Below, piece after piece: positions 1-6,581 of a stretch of 8,784 nt of DNA (its first letter is position 1; every line of letters begins with the position of its first letter). The notes beneath the pieces were generated by a model that was not told the DNA's origin, made no database searches, and saw only the letters and a list, made by a program, of their open reading frames with translations. Both the position numbers and the translations under genes were made by a program. This stretch comes from an uncultured Clostridia bacterium. GTDB lineage: Bacteria > Bacillota > Clostridia > Oscillospirales > Oscillospiraceae. The DNA is taken from the NCBI GenBank assembly GCA_945910975.1, contig CAMDZY010000065.1, positions 1 through 8,784 of the forward strand, written 5' to 3'.

Positions 1-1942
1 TGCAGTTGTGAGCCAGGATGTGGATTCGCTGTTTGACGTAGATACCGTGATGAATATTACGCATAAAGTTACGGAACTGACCGGCGCGACTTACGGAAAG
101 AGCCATGATATGGATGTTTCGCTGCGCGTCATTACGGATCACATCCGCTCCACCACGTTTTTGATCTGCGACGGCGTTCTGCCCTCCAACGAGGGACGCG
201 GCTATGTCCTGCGCCGTCTGCTGCGCCGCGCTGCCCGCCATGGCAAGCTGCTGGGCGTCAATGAACCGTTCTTGTACAAGGTTGTCGATACCGTTGTGCA
301 TGAAAATGAGTGCCAGTATCCCGATTTGCGCGAAAAGCAGGCGTATATCACCCGCGTGGTACTGACGGAGGAGGAAAATTTCTGCAAGACCATCGACGGT
401 GGCATGAAGGTGTTCAACGAGATGCTTAATGCCCACAAGGAAAAGCAGGAAACAGTATTCTCCGGCGCAGATGCTTTCCGTTTGTATGACACCTATGGCT
501 TCCCGGTGGACTTGACCAAGGAGATGGCGGAGGAAGCCGGTATGCGCGTGGCAGAGGACGAATTTGCCCGCCTGATGCAGGAACAGAAAAAGCGCGCCAA
601 GGAAGCCCGCAAAGCGCTGGGCGATCTGGGTTGGGCAGGTATTGAGTTCGGCAAAGAGGTTCCCGCAACTGAATTTGTGGGCTATGACTGCCTGACAAGT
701 CAGGCCAAAGTGGTCGCGATTATCTCACAGGGCGAGCTGTGCGGCACCGTATCTGCCGGGATGGACGCGATCGTGGTGCTGGATGCAACGCCGTTCTATG
801 CGGAAATGGGTGGCCAGGTAGCAGACCACGGCACGATCACAGCTGAGGGCATGGAATTTACCGTCACAGACGTGCAAAAGAACAAGGGCGGCAAGTATAT
901 GCACTATGGCAAGGTCGCTTCCGGCGAGATCAGCCTGGGCGATATTGTCACGGTAACGGTTGACAAAGAGCGCCGCAATGCCATCCGCCGTGCGCACACG
1001 GCAACGCATCTGCTGCAAAGCGCACTGGAAAAGGTGCTGGGCGATCACTGCCATCAGGCCGGCTCTCTGGTGGAGCCTGATCGTCTGCGCTTTGACTTCA
1101 CCCATTTTGCTCCGCTGAGTGCAAAGGAAATGGCCGCGATCAGCCGGGCCGTTGTGGATTCCGTGCTGGATGGCTTGGACGTGGAAACCATGGTGCTGCC
1201 GATCGATGAGGCGAAAAAGCTGGGCGCAACGGCACTGTTTGGCGAAAAATACGGCGATACCGTGCGTGTTGTGAAGATGGGGGATGTTTCTCTGGAATTC
1301 TGCGGCGGCACGCATCTGGACAATACGGCAAAGGTCGGTATGTTCCGCATTATCTCGGAAGGCTCGGTTGCTTCCGGTGTGCGCAGAATTGAAGCCGTTA
1401 CCGGTAAAGCACAGTGGCAGCAGACAGAGCAGTTCTGGCAGACGTTGCTGCAGCTGGCAGAGGTTGTGAAAGCACCGACGCCTGCGGATCTGCTGCAAAA
1501 GACAAAAGCGATGGTAACGGAAATGCGCGAGATGCACCAGCAGATCGAAAAGCTGAAGGATCGCGCAATGGCCGGTGAGATCGGGCAATTCCTGGTATCT
1601 TCCAAAGAGGTTGCCGGATTGCACGTGATGACTGCGGTGCGCAATGACCTTGAGGTGCAGGATCTGCGCAAGTTCGGCGATATGCTCCGCGACCGCGACA
1701 GCAAGATCGTTGCGGTATTGGCCAGCACGCATGGCGAAAAAATATCCATTCTGGCGGTCTGCGGCAAGGAGGCTGTGGCCAAGGGGGTCAAGGCAGGACT
1801 TCTGGTCAAACAGGTCTGCGCCATCTGCGGTGGCAGCGGCGGCGGCAAGCCGGACTCTGCAATGGGCGGCGGCAAGGACGCATTGAAGCTGGACGATGCA
1901 CTGGCAGCAGTGGACGATTACGTGATGGAAAATGCCAAATAA
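1..1942 (+). CDS. alaS: Alanyl-tRNA synthetase, C-terminal two thirds (5' end outside window)
   Basis: This enzyme charges tRNA-Ala with alanine in the cytoplasm and edits mischarged Ser/Gly-tRNA-Ala. The frame is open through the left edge, so the GTG at 8 is an internal Val codon and not a start; about 645 codons are visible, against roughly 875 for the family. Visible in order are the end of the catalytic and tRNA-recognition region (DHIRS, then GRGYVLRRLLRRAARHG near 190-240), the editing domain with zinc-site motifs HTATH (codon at 995) and CGGTH (codon at 1301), a coiled-coil-like stretch near 1500-1570, and the C-Ala domain with its glycine-rich GGSGGGKPDSAMGGGKD near 1825-1880. All editing-site His/Cys residues are present and the gene looks intact. 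The TAA stop overlaps the ribosome binding site of the HIT gene, so the two are very probably cotranscribed. Long antisense frames under this gene are shadows. Confidence 0.98.
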   Translation, partial: AVVSQDVDSLFDVDTVMNITHKVTELTGATYGKSHDMDVSLRVITDHIRSTTFLICDGVLPSNEGRGYVLRRLLRRAARHGKLLGVNEPFLYKVVDTVVHENECQYPDLREKQAYITRVVLTEEENFCKTIDGGMKVFNEMLNAHKEKQETVFSGADAFRLYDTYGFPVDLTKEMAEEAGMRVAEDEFARLMQEQKKRAKEARKALGDLGWAGIEFGKEVPATEFVGYDCLTSQAKVVAIISQGELCGTVSAGMDAIVVLDATPFYAEMGGQVADHGTITAEGMEFTVTDVQKNKGGKYMHYGKVASGEISLGDIVTVTVDKERRNAIRRAHTATHLLQSALEKVLGDHCHQAGSLVEPDRLRFDFTHFAPLSAKEMAAISRAVVDSVLDGLDVETMVLPIDEAKKLGATALFGEKYGDTVRVVKMGDVSLEFCGGTHLDNTAKVGMFRIISEGSVASGVRRIEAVTGKAQWQQTEQFWQTLLQLAEVVKAPTPADLLQKTKAMVTEMREMHQQIEKLKDRAMAGEIGQFLVSSKEVAGLHVMTAVRNDLEVQDLRKFGDMLRDRDSKIVAVLASTHGEKISILAVCGKEAVAKGVKAGLLVKQVCAICGGSGGGKPDSAMGGGKDALKLDDALAAVDDYVMENAK

Positions 1943-1954
1943 GGAGAATCAACA

Positions 1955-2293
1955 ATGAAAGATTGTCTGTTTTGTAAAATTATCGCGGGAGAAATCCCGT
2001 CCGCAAAGGTCTATGAGGACGAAAGCTGCTACGCATTTCGCGATATCCAGCCCATGGCACCGACCCATTTTTTGGTTGTGCCGAAGACGCACTTGGCTTC
2101 CGTGAATGATTTGACGCCGGAAAATGCGGCTGTGGTTGCGCATATTTATACAGTGATTGCCAAGCTGGCGAAAGAAATGAATTTGCAGGGCGGTTACCGC
2201 GTAGTGACCAACTGCGGTGAGGATGCCGGACAAACGGTACACCACCTGCATTTCCACGTACTGGCGGGGAAACAGCTGGGGAGCTTTGACTGA
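1955..2293 (+). CDS. HIT-family (HinT-like) nucleotide-binding protein
   Basis: This is a 112-residue histidine triad protein, the usual length for bacterial HinT. The family hydrolyses adenosine phosphoramidates and related purine nucleotide conjugates, including aminoacyl-AMP, in the cytoplasm. The signature QTVHHLHFHVLAG sits at the C-terminus, with the triad His97-x-His99-x-His101; His99 is the expected nucleophile. A CLFC pair (Cys4, Cys7) at the N-terminus resembles the zinc-binding cysteines of many members. The ATG follows AAGGAG at 1941-1946 with an 8-base spacer, and that site overlaps the alaS stop codon, so the gene is probably translated from the alaS message. Since HIT enzymes can act on aminoacyl-adenylates, pairing with a tRNA synthetase is functionally plausible, but that link is inference. 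The physiological substrate cannot be told from sequence. Confidence 0.95.
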   Translation: MKDCLFCKIIAGEIPSAKVYEDESCYAFRDIQPMAPTHFLVVPKTHLASVNDLTPENAAVVAHIYTVIAKLAKEMNLQGGYRVVTNCGEDAGQTVHHLHFHVLAGKQLGSFD

Positions 2294-2325
2294 TTTACAC
2301 CGTAAATTCTACTTTTTAAATTGAG

Positions 2326-2368
2326 CAACAAAAAGCGGGTGCTGCATCCAAAAAATGCAGCACCCGCT
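2326..2368 (-). terminator. Rho-independent terminator of the rsmA-HAD operon
   Basis: A perfect 14-bp stem (2334-2347 with 2355-2368, 7-base loop) starts 4 bases past the HAD gene stop. Read on the minus strand it is followed by TTTTGTTG, a usable U-tract. On the plus strand the bases after the stem (GTGATTACAG) are not T-rich. It therefore mainly ends minus-strand transcription, though the stem may also slow plus-strand transcription from alaS-HIT. Confidence 0.9.
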
Positions 2369-2372
2369 GTGA

Positions 2373-3047
2373 TTACAGAATAGATTTTAAATCTGACAGA
2401 GCGTGGATTTCCCAGTCAGGAATCAGCTCTGCACGCGGTGGCTTGTGATGTGGGTTGAACCAGCAGGTTTTCATGCCGGCTTGCTTGCCGCCGAGGATGT
2501 CAGAGGTCAAGCTGTCGCCGATCATCACAGCTTGTGACGGGTCAAAATCGGGAATTTGGCGGAAGCAATAGTCAAAATATTCCTTCTCCGGTTTGTGATG
2601 GCCGGAATCCTCGGAAATAAAAATCCCTTGAAAATAATGCCCAATCCCGGCGCTGGCCAGGCGCGAATATTGGGTGTCCGAAACGCCGTTGGAGGCCAGA
2701 TACAGGCGGTATTTGGGCGCCAAATAGGACAAGATATCTTCGGCACCCTCCACAAAATAGTGTCCGATGCCAAGGTAGCGGCGGTATATCGTTTCACATT
2801 GGATGCCGGGGACATCAATGTGCATTTCGCGGAACAGCAGATCAAAGCGCTGAACCAGCAGCGTATCACGCTCAATTTCTCCGCGTTCCAGCTGCTCCCA
2901 AAGACCAATGTTAATTTCAGAATAGCGACGTAAAAGCGCCGGAGTCGGCTCTACACCGACATCGCGGAATGCTTTTTGCACGGCAACGTGCTCGGCTTGC
3001 CCAAAATCGAGCAAGGTATCGTCCAGGTCAAAAAATATATCTCTCAT
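2373..3047 (-). CDS. HAD-superfamily hydrolase, YjjG-type noncanonical pyrimidine nucleotidase
   Basis: This is a 224-residue soluble HAD phosphatase, close to the usual YjjG/YfnB length. Members dephosphorylate nucleoside monophosphates, favouring unusual pyrimidine nucleotides, and so keep damaged bases out of the pool. Motif I is FDLDDTLLDF, with Asp7 as nucleophile and Asp9 as acid/base. Motif II is LASNGV near residue 119. The motif III lysine is Lys152 in HHKPEKEYF. Motif IV is IGDSLTSD, with Asp178 and Asp183. The INIGLWEQLERGEI stretch (residues 45-58) in the helical cap is typical of the YjjG subfamily. The ATG overlaps the rsmA stop codon by four bases (ATGA, 3044-3047), so translation is probably coupled to rsmA. 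A strong terminator follows. The HAD class is certain; exact substrate preference is inferred from subfamily resemblance only. Confidence 0.92.
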   Translation of the reverse strand: MRDIFFDLDDTLLDFGQAEHVAVQKAFRDVGVEPTPALLRRYSEINIGLWEQLERGEIERDTLLVQRFDLLFREMHIDVPGIQCETIYRRYLGIGHYFVEGAEDILSYLAPKYRLYLASNGVSDTQYSRLASAGIGHYFQGIFISEDSGHHKPEKEYFDYCFRQIPDFDPSQAVMIGDSLTSDILGGKQAGMKTCWFNPHHKPPRAELIPDWEIHALSDLKSIL

Positions 3048-3913
3048 GGTTTCCGTAACTCCAAATGCATTTGATTGGCGATCGACGCAAAAGCGGCAAT
3101 GTCCAGCGTTTCCCCGCGCACGGTTGGATTGATTTCGATGGATTGCAGCAATTGCATGATTTGCGCTTTGGACAGCTCACAAAATCCGGAGGATAATCCA
3201 TTGGCAAGCGTTTTTCGCCTTTGTGCAAAGCTAGCCTTGACCACGCGGAAAAACAGCGCTTCATCCTCCAACTGACAAGGCGGCTGCGTGCGGCAGTTCA
3301 AGTTAATTACGCTCGATGTGACCTTCGGCTGCGGTAAAAAACAACTGGGGGGAACGTCAAAGAGGATTTCCGGCTCTGCATAGTAATTGCAGAACACCGA
3401 AAACGCCGAATAATCCGCTGAGCCGGCCTTGGCGCAGATGCGCTGCGCCACTTCCTTTTGCACCATGACAGTGACAGATGCAAACTGTCGGCTTTCCAGA
3501 AGGGCAGCGAGGATTGGGGACGTAATATAATAAGGTAAATTGGCACAAGCCATTGGCTTTAGGCCAGAGAAATGTGTTTGAACTAAATTAGCCAAGTCGG
3601 TTTTCAACACATCAGCAAACAGTAATGTTAAGTTGTCAAATTCGCCTAAAGTTTCGCTCAAAATTGGACGCAAAGAGGTATCGACCTCCACGGCAACGAC
3701 TTTTCCCGCCTTTTGGCAAAGCTGTTGCGTCAGCGGCCCAATTCCCGGGCCAATTTCCAATACACCGCAAGTCCGGTCAATTCCGGCATCCTGCACGATT
3801 TGCTGCGGAACCCATGCCTGTGTCAAAAAATTTTGCCCCTTGGCCTTGGAAAAATGAAATCCGTGTCGCGCCAACAGGGGCTTGATTTGGTTGATATCGC
3901 AAAGATTGATCAT
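3044..3913 (-). CDS. rsmA: 16S rRNA (adenine1518/1519-N6)-dimethyltransferase
   Basis: RsmA (KsgA) uses S-adenosylmethionine to dimethylate two adjacent adenines in helix 45 of 16S rRNA late in small-subunit assembly. The protein has 289 residues, normal for the family. Signatures are GQNFL (residues 26-30), SAM-binding motif I LEIGPGIGPLT (52-62), acidic Glu76 in VAVEVD, Asp101 in FADVLK, the catalytic motif NLPYYITSP (125-133), FLPQPKVTSSV, and the C-terminal small domain with FAQRRKTL. The ATG at 3911-3913 has only a modest ribosome binding site (GGTGA about 8 bases upstream), but no better in-frame start fits and the promoter lies directly upstream. It is the first gene of a two-gene operon with the HAD hydrolase, which overlaps its stop. 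Loss of this methylation is the classical basis of kasugamycin resistance. Confidence 0.97.
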   Translation of the reverse strand: MINLCDINQIKPLLARHGFHFSKAKGQNFLTQAWVPQQIVQDAGIDRTCGVLEIGPGIGPLTQQLCQKAGKVVAVEVDTSLRPILSETLGEFDNLTLLFADVLKTDLANLVQTHFSGLKPMACANLPYYITSPILAALLESRQFASVTVMVQKEVAQRICAKAGSADYSAFSVFCNYYAEPEILFDVPPSCFLPQPKVTSSVINLNCRTQPPCQLEDEALFFRVVKASFAQRRKTLANGLSSGFCELSKAQIMQLLQSIEINPTVRGETLDIAAFASIANQMHLELRKP

Positions 3914-3934
3914 GAATCATCACCGCCAATTTAT

Positions 3935-3963
3935 ATTGTAACAGAAATGCAGCGTCCCGTCAA
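3935..3963 (-). promoter_or_regulatory. Sigma-A-like promoter for rsmA
   Basis: Read on the minus strand, TTGACG (3963-3958) and TACAAT (3940-3935) are separated by exactly 17 bases. Each box has one mismatch to the vegetative consensus. The start of transcription would fall near 3928, leaving a leader of about 15 bases before the rsmA ATG, which is short but consistent with the weak ribosome binding site. Confidence 0.75.
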
Positions 3964-3993
3964 TGCGCAAAAAACCAACAAATTCTAACTAAT

Positions 3994-4022
3994 TTTGCGG
4001 ATATCCTTTCATTCTCCGCAAA
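3994..4022. repeat. Perfect 8-bp inverted repeat upstream of spoVAC
   Basis: TTTGCGGA (3994-4001) and its exact reverse complement TCCGCAAA (4015-4022) are separated by 13 bases, with arm centres 21 bases apart, about two turns of the helix. It lies in the divergent gap between rsmA and spoVAC, just ahead of the spoVAC ribosome binding site. It could be an operator for a dimeric regulator or a weak RNA hairpin; there is no following T-run, so it is not a typical terminator. Confidence 0.5.
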
Positions 4023-4031
4023 CACTACGCA

Positions 4032-4049
4032 AAAGGGGGAATTATTTTG
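4032..4049 (+). promoter_or_regulatory. Ribosome binding site and TTG start of spoVAC
   Basis: AAAGGGGGA (4032-4040) is purine-rich and ends 6 bases before a TTG codon at 4047-4049. No in-frame ATG or GTG lies near it, and the protein beginning at this TTG aligns in length with SpoVAC, so TTG is the chosen start. Confidence 0.75.
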
Positions 4050-4490
4050 CGATTGACAAACAAGGAATATCAAACCTACGTTGCCTCAATTTCGCCCAAA
4101 TCACCAATTTTGAAAAATATGCTCAATGCGTTTTGGGTGGGCGGTCTGATTTGTTGTCTGGGACAACTGCTGATGAACGGTTATAGTGCATTGGGCTTGA
4201 AAGAGGACTTAGCCGGGACGGCAACCTCGGCATCGCTGATTTTTTTGTCTGCACTGCTCACGGGACTATCTGTCTATGATGACATCGCCAAATTTGCCGG
4301 TGCGGGCACACTGGTGCCGATTACAGGCTTTGCAAACTCCATTGCTTCGCCGGCGGTTGAATTCCAAACCGAGGGCGTTGTGACAGGCGTTTGTGTGAAG
4401 ATGTTCACCATCGCGGGGCCTGTGCTGGTATTTGGAACCTGCGCAAGCGTGGTTTATGGAATTATCTATTATTTGGTGCAGCTATTTTAG
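4047..4490 (+). CDS. spoVAC: Stage V sporulation protein AC (SpoVAC)
   Basis: SpoVAC is a membrane channel subunit that moves dipicolinic acid and calcium into the forming spore and out at germination; in Bacillus it also behaves as a mechanosensitive channel. The protein has 147 residues, near the family norm of about 150. Hydrophobic segments lie near 26-46, 61-78 and 112-145. The block LIFLSALLTGLSVYDDIAKF followed by AGAG and VPITGFANS (about 64-98) closely matches SpoVAC as remembered from Bacillus. The start is a TTG with a strong ribosome binding site. It stands alone here: no spoVAD or spoVAE follows within the window, a terminator comes directly after it, and upstream lies divergent rsmA. 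A forespore-type promoter is possible (GGATA 3999-4003, 17 bases, AACACTA 4021-4027), but it would place the transcript start inside the ribosome binding site, so I give it little weight. Confidence 0.93.
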   Translation: MRLTNKEYQTYVASISPKSPILKNMLNAFWVGGLICCLGQLLMNGYSALGLKEDLAGTATSASLIFLSALLTGLSVYDDIAKFAGAGTLVPITGFANSIASPAVEFQTEGVVTGVCVKMFTIAGPVLVFGTCASVVYGIIYYLVQLF

Positions 4491-4502
4491 AGCGATTGCA
4501 TG

Positions 4503-4536
4503 AATGCCGGAGAACGCAGTGTTTTCCGGCATTTTT
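4503..4536 (+). terminator. Rho-independent terminator of spoVAC
   Basis: A 13-bp stem with one G-U pair (4503-4515 with 4521-4533, 5-base loop GCAGT) is followed by a run of five T at 4532-4536. It begins 12 bases past the spoVAC stop and separates that gene from the next promoter. Confidence 0.9.
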
Positions 4537-4593
4537 CAACTTGTGGCTTCCGCCTCTTTTTTTGCTGGAAGGGTTTTCTTTTTTGCACAGTTG

Positions 4594-4602
4594 TGTTATA
4601 CT
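4594..4602 (+). promoter_or_regulatory. Extended -10 promoter for the small Cys protein and VanZ operon
   Basis: TG at 4594-4595, one base, then TATACT at 4597-4602 form an extended -10 element. The -35 region at 17-base spacing (TTTTCT) is poor, as is common with extended -10 promoters. Transcription would begin near 4609, about 20 bases ahead of the ATG at 4630. Confidence 0.55.
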
Positions 4603-4629
4603 TGGAACAATCATATTCCGAGGTGTGCT

Positions 4630-4794
4630 ATGGAACAAATTATTTCCGGCTATTGCCGACAACTCGATCAGGCCAGGATTGTAATGGTGGAAATTGAACA
4701 CGGCGAATTGGTGGATGTGGACTGCTCGTTTGAAACCTGCCCCAATGCGGCGGCTTGCCCCATCGGACAGCAAATTTCCGAAGCGCTGCAATGA
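4630..4794 (+). CDS. Small cysteine-containing protein, function unknown
   Basis: This is a 54-residue soluble protein. The ATG at 4630 has GAGG (4620-4623) six bases upstream and lies downstream of the extended -10 element. A longer in-frame reading from 4504 would begin inside the spoVAC terminator and is rejected. It has four cysteines, Cys9, Cys32, Cys37 and Cys43, with the cluster DCSFETCPNAAACPIG (C-x4-C-x5-C) near the C-terminus, and an acidic middle (VEIEHGELVDVD). The spacing could suit a metal or iron-sulfur site, but this is inference. It resembles, from memory only, short uncharacterised proteins of Clostridia with a C-terminal CP-x-C-x-IG pattern. Its stop overlaps the VanZ-like start by ATGA, so the two are probably translated together. 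I cannot assign a function. Confidence 0.75.
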   Translation: MEQIISGYCRQLDQARIVMVEIEHGELVDVDCSFETCPNAAACPIGQQISEALQ

Positions 4795-5261
4795 GCCGAA
4801 GCAAGATAAAGACCCTGTTTGCTCTGTACGGGGCCGTTATGTTCTATCTGCTCTTGTTTGGGCGGGCAAGCTGGCGCTCCGGAGCCGTGGATTTGGAGCA
4901 GCTAAAGCAGCATATCAACCTGGTTCCGTTCCACACGGTGCGCTATCTGCTGTGGGCTGCCCGGTTTCGCTTGGCAGAATATGCTGACAGCAGCCTTGTG
5001 TGGTTCGCCGTCAAAAATTTGGGCGGGAATTTGTTGCTGTTTATCCCGCTGGGCATTTTCCTGCCCACGATTTGGCAGCGGCAGCGGCGGTTTTGGGTCT
5101 GCTGTGGGAGCGTTGCGGGGCTGATTTGCGTGATTGAGGTGATTCAACTGTTGACAACAGTCGGCTCGCTGGATATCGATGATTTAATATTTAATGTTGC
5201 GGGGGCTGCAATTGGATATGCGATATGGAAACTTATAACACGTTCAAAATGTAGCCCTTGA
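4791..5261 (+). CDS. VanZ-family membrane protein
   Basis: This is a 156-residue integral membrane protein starting at the ATG that overlaps the previous stop (4791-4794); an in-frame ATG at 4755 would give a hydrophilic 12-residue extension inside the preceding gene and is less likely. Family features are INLVPFHTVRYLL (about 42-54), NLGGNLLLFIPLGIFLP (76-92), IEVIQLL (115-121), and SLDIDDLIFNVAGAAIGY (126-143) with conserved Asp128, Asp130, Asp131 and Asn135. Four membrane segments are predicted by eye near 8-24, 69-91, 101-121 and 131-147. VanZ of Tn1546 gives low-level teicoplanin resistance, but most chromosomal homologues have no proven role, and there are no vanHAX genes here. The ribosome binding site is weak, consistent with coupling to the 54-residue protein. 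Its last 29 bases overlap the 3' end of the opposite methyltransferase gene. Confidence 0.9.
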   Translation: MSRSKIKTLFALYGAVMFYLLLFGRASWRSGAVDLEQLKQHINLVPFHTVRYLLWAARFRLAEYADSSLVWFAVKNLGGNLLLFIPLGIFLPTIWQRQRRFWVCCGSVAGLICVIEVIQLLTTVGSLDIDDLIFNVAGAAIGYAIWKLITRSKCSP

Positions 5262-6411
5262 GATAGAGCGACTGCTCGGCGTTCAGCGCGGCCGGGTGGT
5301 CGCGGCTTTGCATCAGGGTTTCGATCAAGCGAACCTGACGGCCGCTGTCGGCAGCGGCTTCCCGCAGCATTTGCATGAATAACTCCGGCGTCATAAACTG
5401 ACTGCACGAGCAAGTGACCAAGAAACCGCCGGAGCGTACCATTTTCATGCAGCGCAGGTTCAATTCCTTGTAGCCGCGATAGGCACCGTCGAGCGCGCGT
5501 TTGCTCTTGGCAAAGGCGGGCGGGTCACAGATGACCACGCCGAATTGGCGTCCGGCTTCGGAATATGCTTTTGCCAAATCAAATACATTGGCCTGTGTAC
5601 AGGTGATTTTGCCCGCAACGCCGTTGATTTCGGCATTTTGCCGTACCAATGACAAAGCGTCATCGGATACGTCAACGGCTTCCACGGATTTCGCACCATA
5701 AAGTGCTGCGTGGATGGAAAAACCACCGGTGCAGCAGCACAAATCCAGCACATCTTGCTCGGCAACATAGGGACGGATTCTGCCGCGATTTTCCTGTTGG
5801 TCGAGAAAATGACCGGTTTTTTGTCCGTTGGGAATGTCCACCAGCATCCGCGCGTCATGCTCCCGGATGGTCACGACCGGCGGAACCATGCCGTAGACGC
5901 AGCCGGTTTGCAGGCTAAGCCCTTCCTTTTCGCGGACGGGAACATCGTTGCGCTCGTAGATGCCCTTCGGCTGAAAAATTTCCGCCAGCACGTCGACAAT
6001 TACGGTTTTCCATTGCTCCATGCCAAGACTGACGATTTGGAACGACAGATAATCACCGAATTTATCCACTGTCAACCCGGGCAGACCGTCTGACTCTCCA
6101 AAGACAACGCGGCAGGAGTCGGAAAAGCCCAATTGCTTGCGATAATTCCATGCGGCGGCAATCCGTTTTTGCAAAAATGCGCGGTCGACTGTTTCGTTGC
6201 GGTCGCGGGTAAGGATTCTCACGCAGATTTTGGATTTGCTGTTAAAAAATCCCAATGCGCAAAAGTGCATCCGGCTGTCCAGAACCTCCACAACATCGCC
6301 GTCATGGCACGCATCGTCCACCCAGTCAATTTCATTGTCAAAAATCCAAAGGCATCCGTTGCGGATGTCTTTTTCTTCGCCTCTGTGTAGGCAAACCTGT
6401 CCCAATTGCAT
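5233..6411 (-). CDS. rlmI: PUA-domain class I SAM-dependent rRNA methyltransferase, RlmI type
   Basis: RlmI (YccW) methylates C5 of a cytosine in 23S rRNA (C1962 in E. coli); Gram-positive relatives often keep this label without direct proof. The protein is 392 residues from the chosen start, matching the family. An N-terminal PUA domain (about 1-75) is followed by a beta-rich linker and the Rossmann methyltransferase domain: GHFLDQQENR (200-209), SAM motif VLDLCCCTGGFS (221-232), ICDPPAFAKSK (294-304), and TCSCSQ (333-338), where a cysteine is the expected catalytic nucleophile. I chose the ATG at 6409-6411 because AAGGAG (minus strand, 6425-6420) lies 8 bases upstream; an in-frame ATG at 6432 has no ribosome binding site. 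A possible -10 box TATACT (minus strand, 6462-6457) lacks a good -35. No terminator separates its 3' end from convergent vanZ. Confidence 0.93.
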   Translation of the reverse strand: MQLGQVCLHRGEEKDIRNGCLWIFDNEIDWVDDACHDGDVVEVLDSRMHFCALGFFNSKSKICVRILTRDRNETVDRAFLQKRIAAAWNYRKQLGFSDSCRVVFGESDGLPGLTVDKFGDYLSFQIVSLGMEQWKTVIVDVLAEIFQPKGIYERNDVPVREKEGLSLQTGCVYGMVPPVVTIREHDARMLVDIPNGQKTGHFLDQQENRGRIRPYVAEQDVLDLCCCTGGFSIHAALYGAKSVEAVDVSDDALSLVRQNAEINGVAGKITCTQANVFDLAKAYSEAGRQFGVVICDPPAFAKSKRALDGAYRGYKELNLRCMKMVRSGGFLVTCSCSQFMTPELFMQMLREAAADSGRQVRLIETLMQSRDHPAALNAEQSLYLKGYILNVL

Positions 6412-6419
6412 TGTGATTT

Positions 6420-6425
6420 CTCCTT
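6420..6425 (-). promoter_or_regulatory. Ribosome binding site deciding the rlmI-like start
   Basis: Minus-strand AAGGAG at 6425-6420, with an 8-base spacer, points to the ATG at 6411-6409. It lies inside the alternative reading that begins at 6432, which argues that the 7-residue longer form is not made or is minor. Confidence 0.8.
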
Positions 6426-6514
6426 GTTTCATGTTTCGATTAAATTAGAAACTCTTAGTATAAACTGCACAAAAGTATGCTATGATATTTTATAATTATA
6501 TTGTGCCTTTTATC

Positions 6515-6543
6515 TTGACATTTTAAGCTGGGTTTGTTAAAGT
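6515..6543 (+). promoter_or_regulatory. Sigma-A-like promoter for the secreted acidic protein
   Basis: A perfect TTGACA (6515-6520), a 17-base spacer ending in TGT, and TAAAGT (6538-6543) make a promoter with an extended -10 (TG at 6535-6536 region). Transcription would start near 6550 in an AT-rich divergent gap, about 32 bases ahead of the ATG. The gap between 6412 and 6581 otherwise shows no gene. Confidence 0.7.
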
Positions 6544-6581
6544 ATATATGTAATTATTGATTAGGAAAGGAATGATGTACA

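Noticed and set aside
725..1732. Long minus-strand open frame (335 codons) opposite alaS, and another at 1054-1875
   Set aside because: Both lie wholly antisense to a well-conserved alaS, lack a ribosome binding site and show His/Cys/Arg-rich compositions typical of shadow frames.
4504..4629. N-terminal extension of the 54-residue protein and overlapping plus-strand frames at 4391-4697
   Set aside because: They start in the spoVAC gene or its terminator, ahead of the promoter at 4594-4602; the ATG at 4630 has the ribosome binding site.
4791..5261. Glycopeptide resistance locus
   Set aside because: VanZ-family proteins are common in Clostridia chromosomes and no vanHAX, vanRS or vanY genes are present.
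5233..6432. rlmI-like gene starting at the ATG at 6432
   Set aside because: No ribosome binding site precedes it, while AAGGAG sits ideally before the ATG at 6411.
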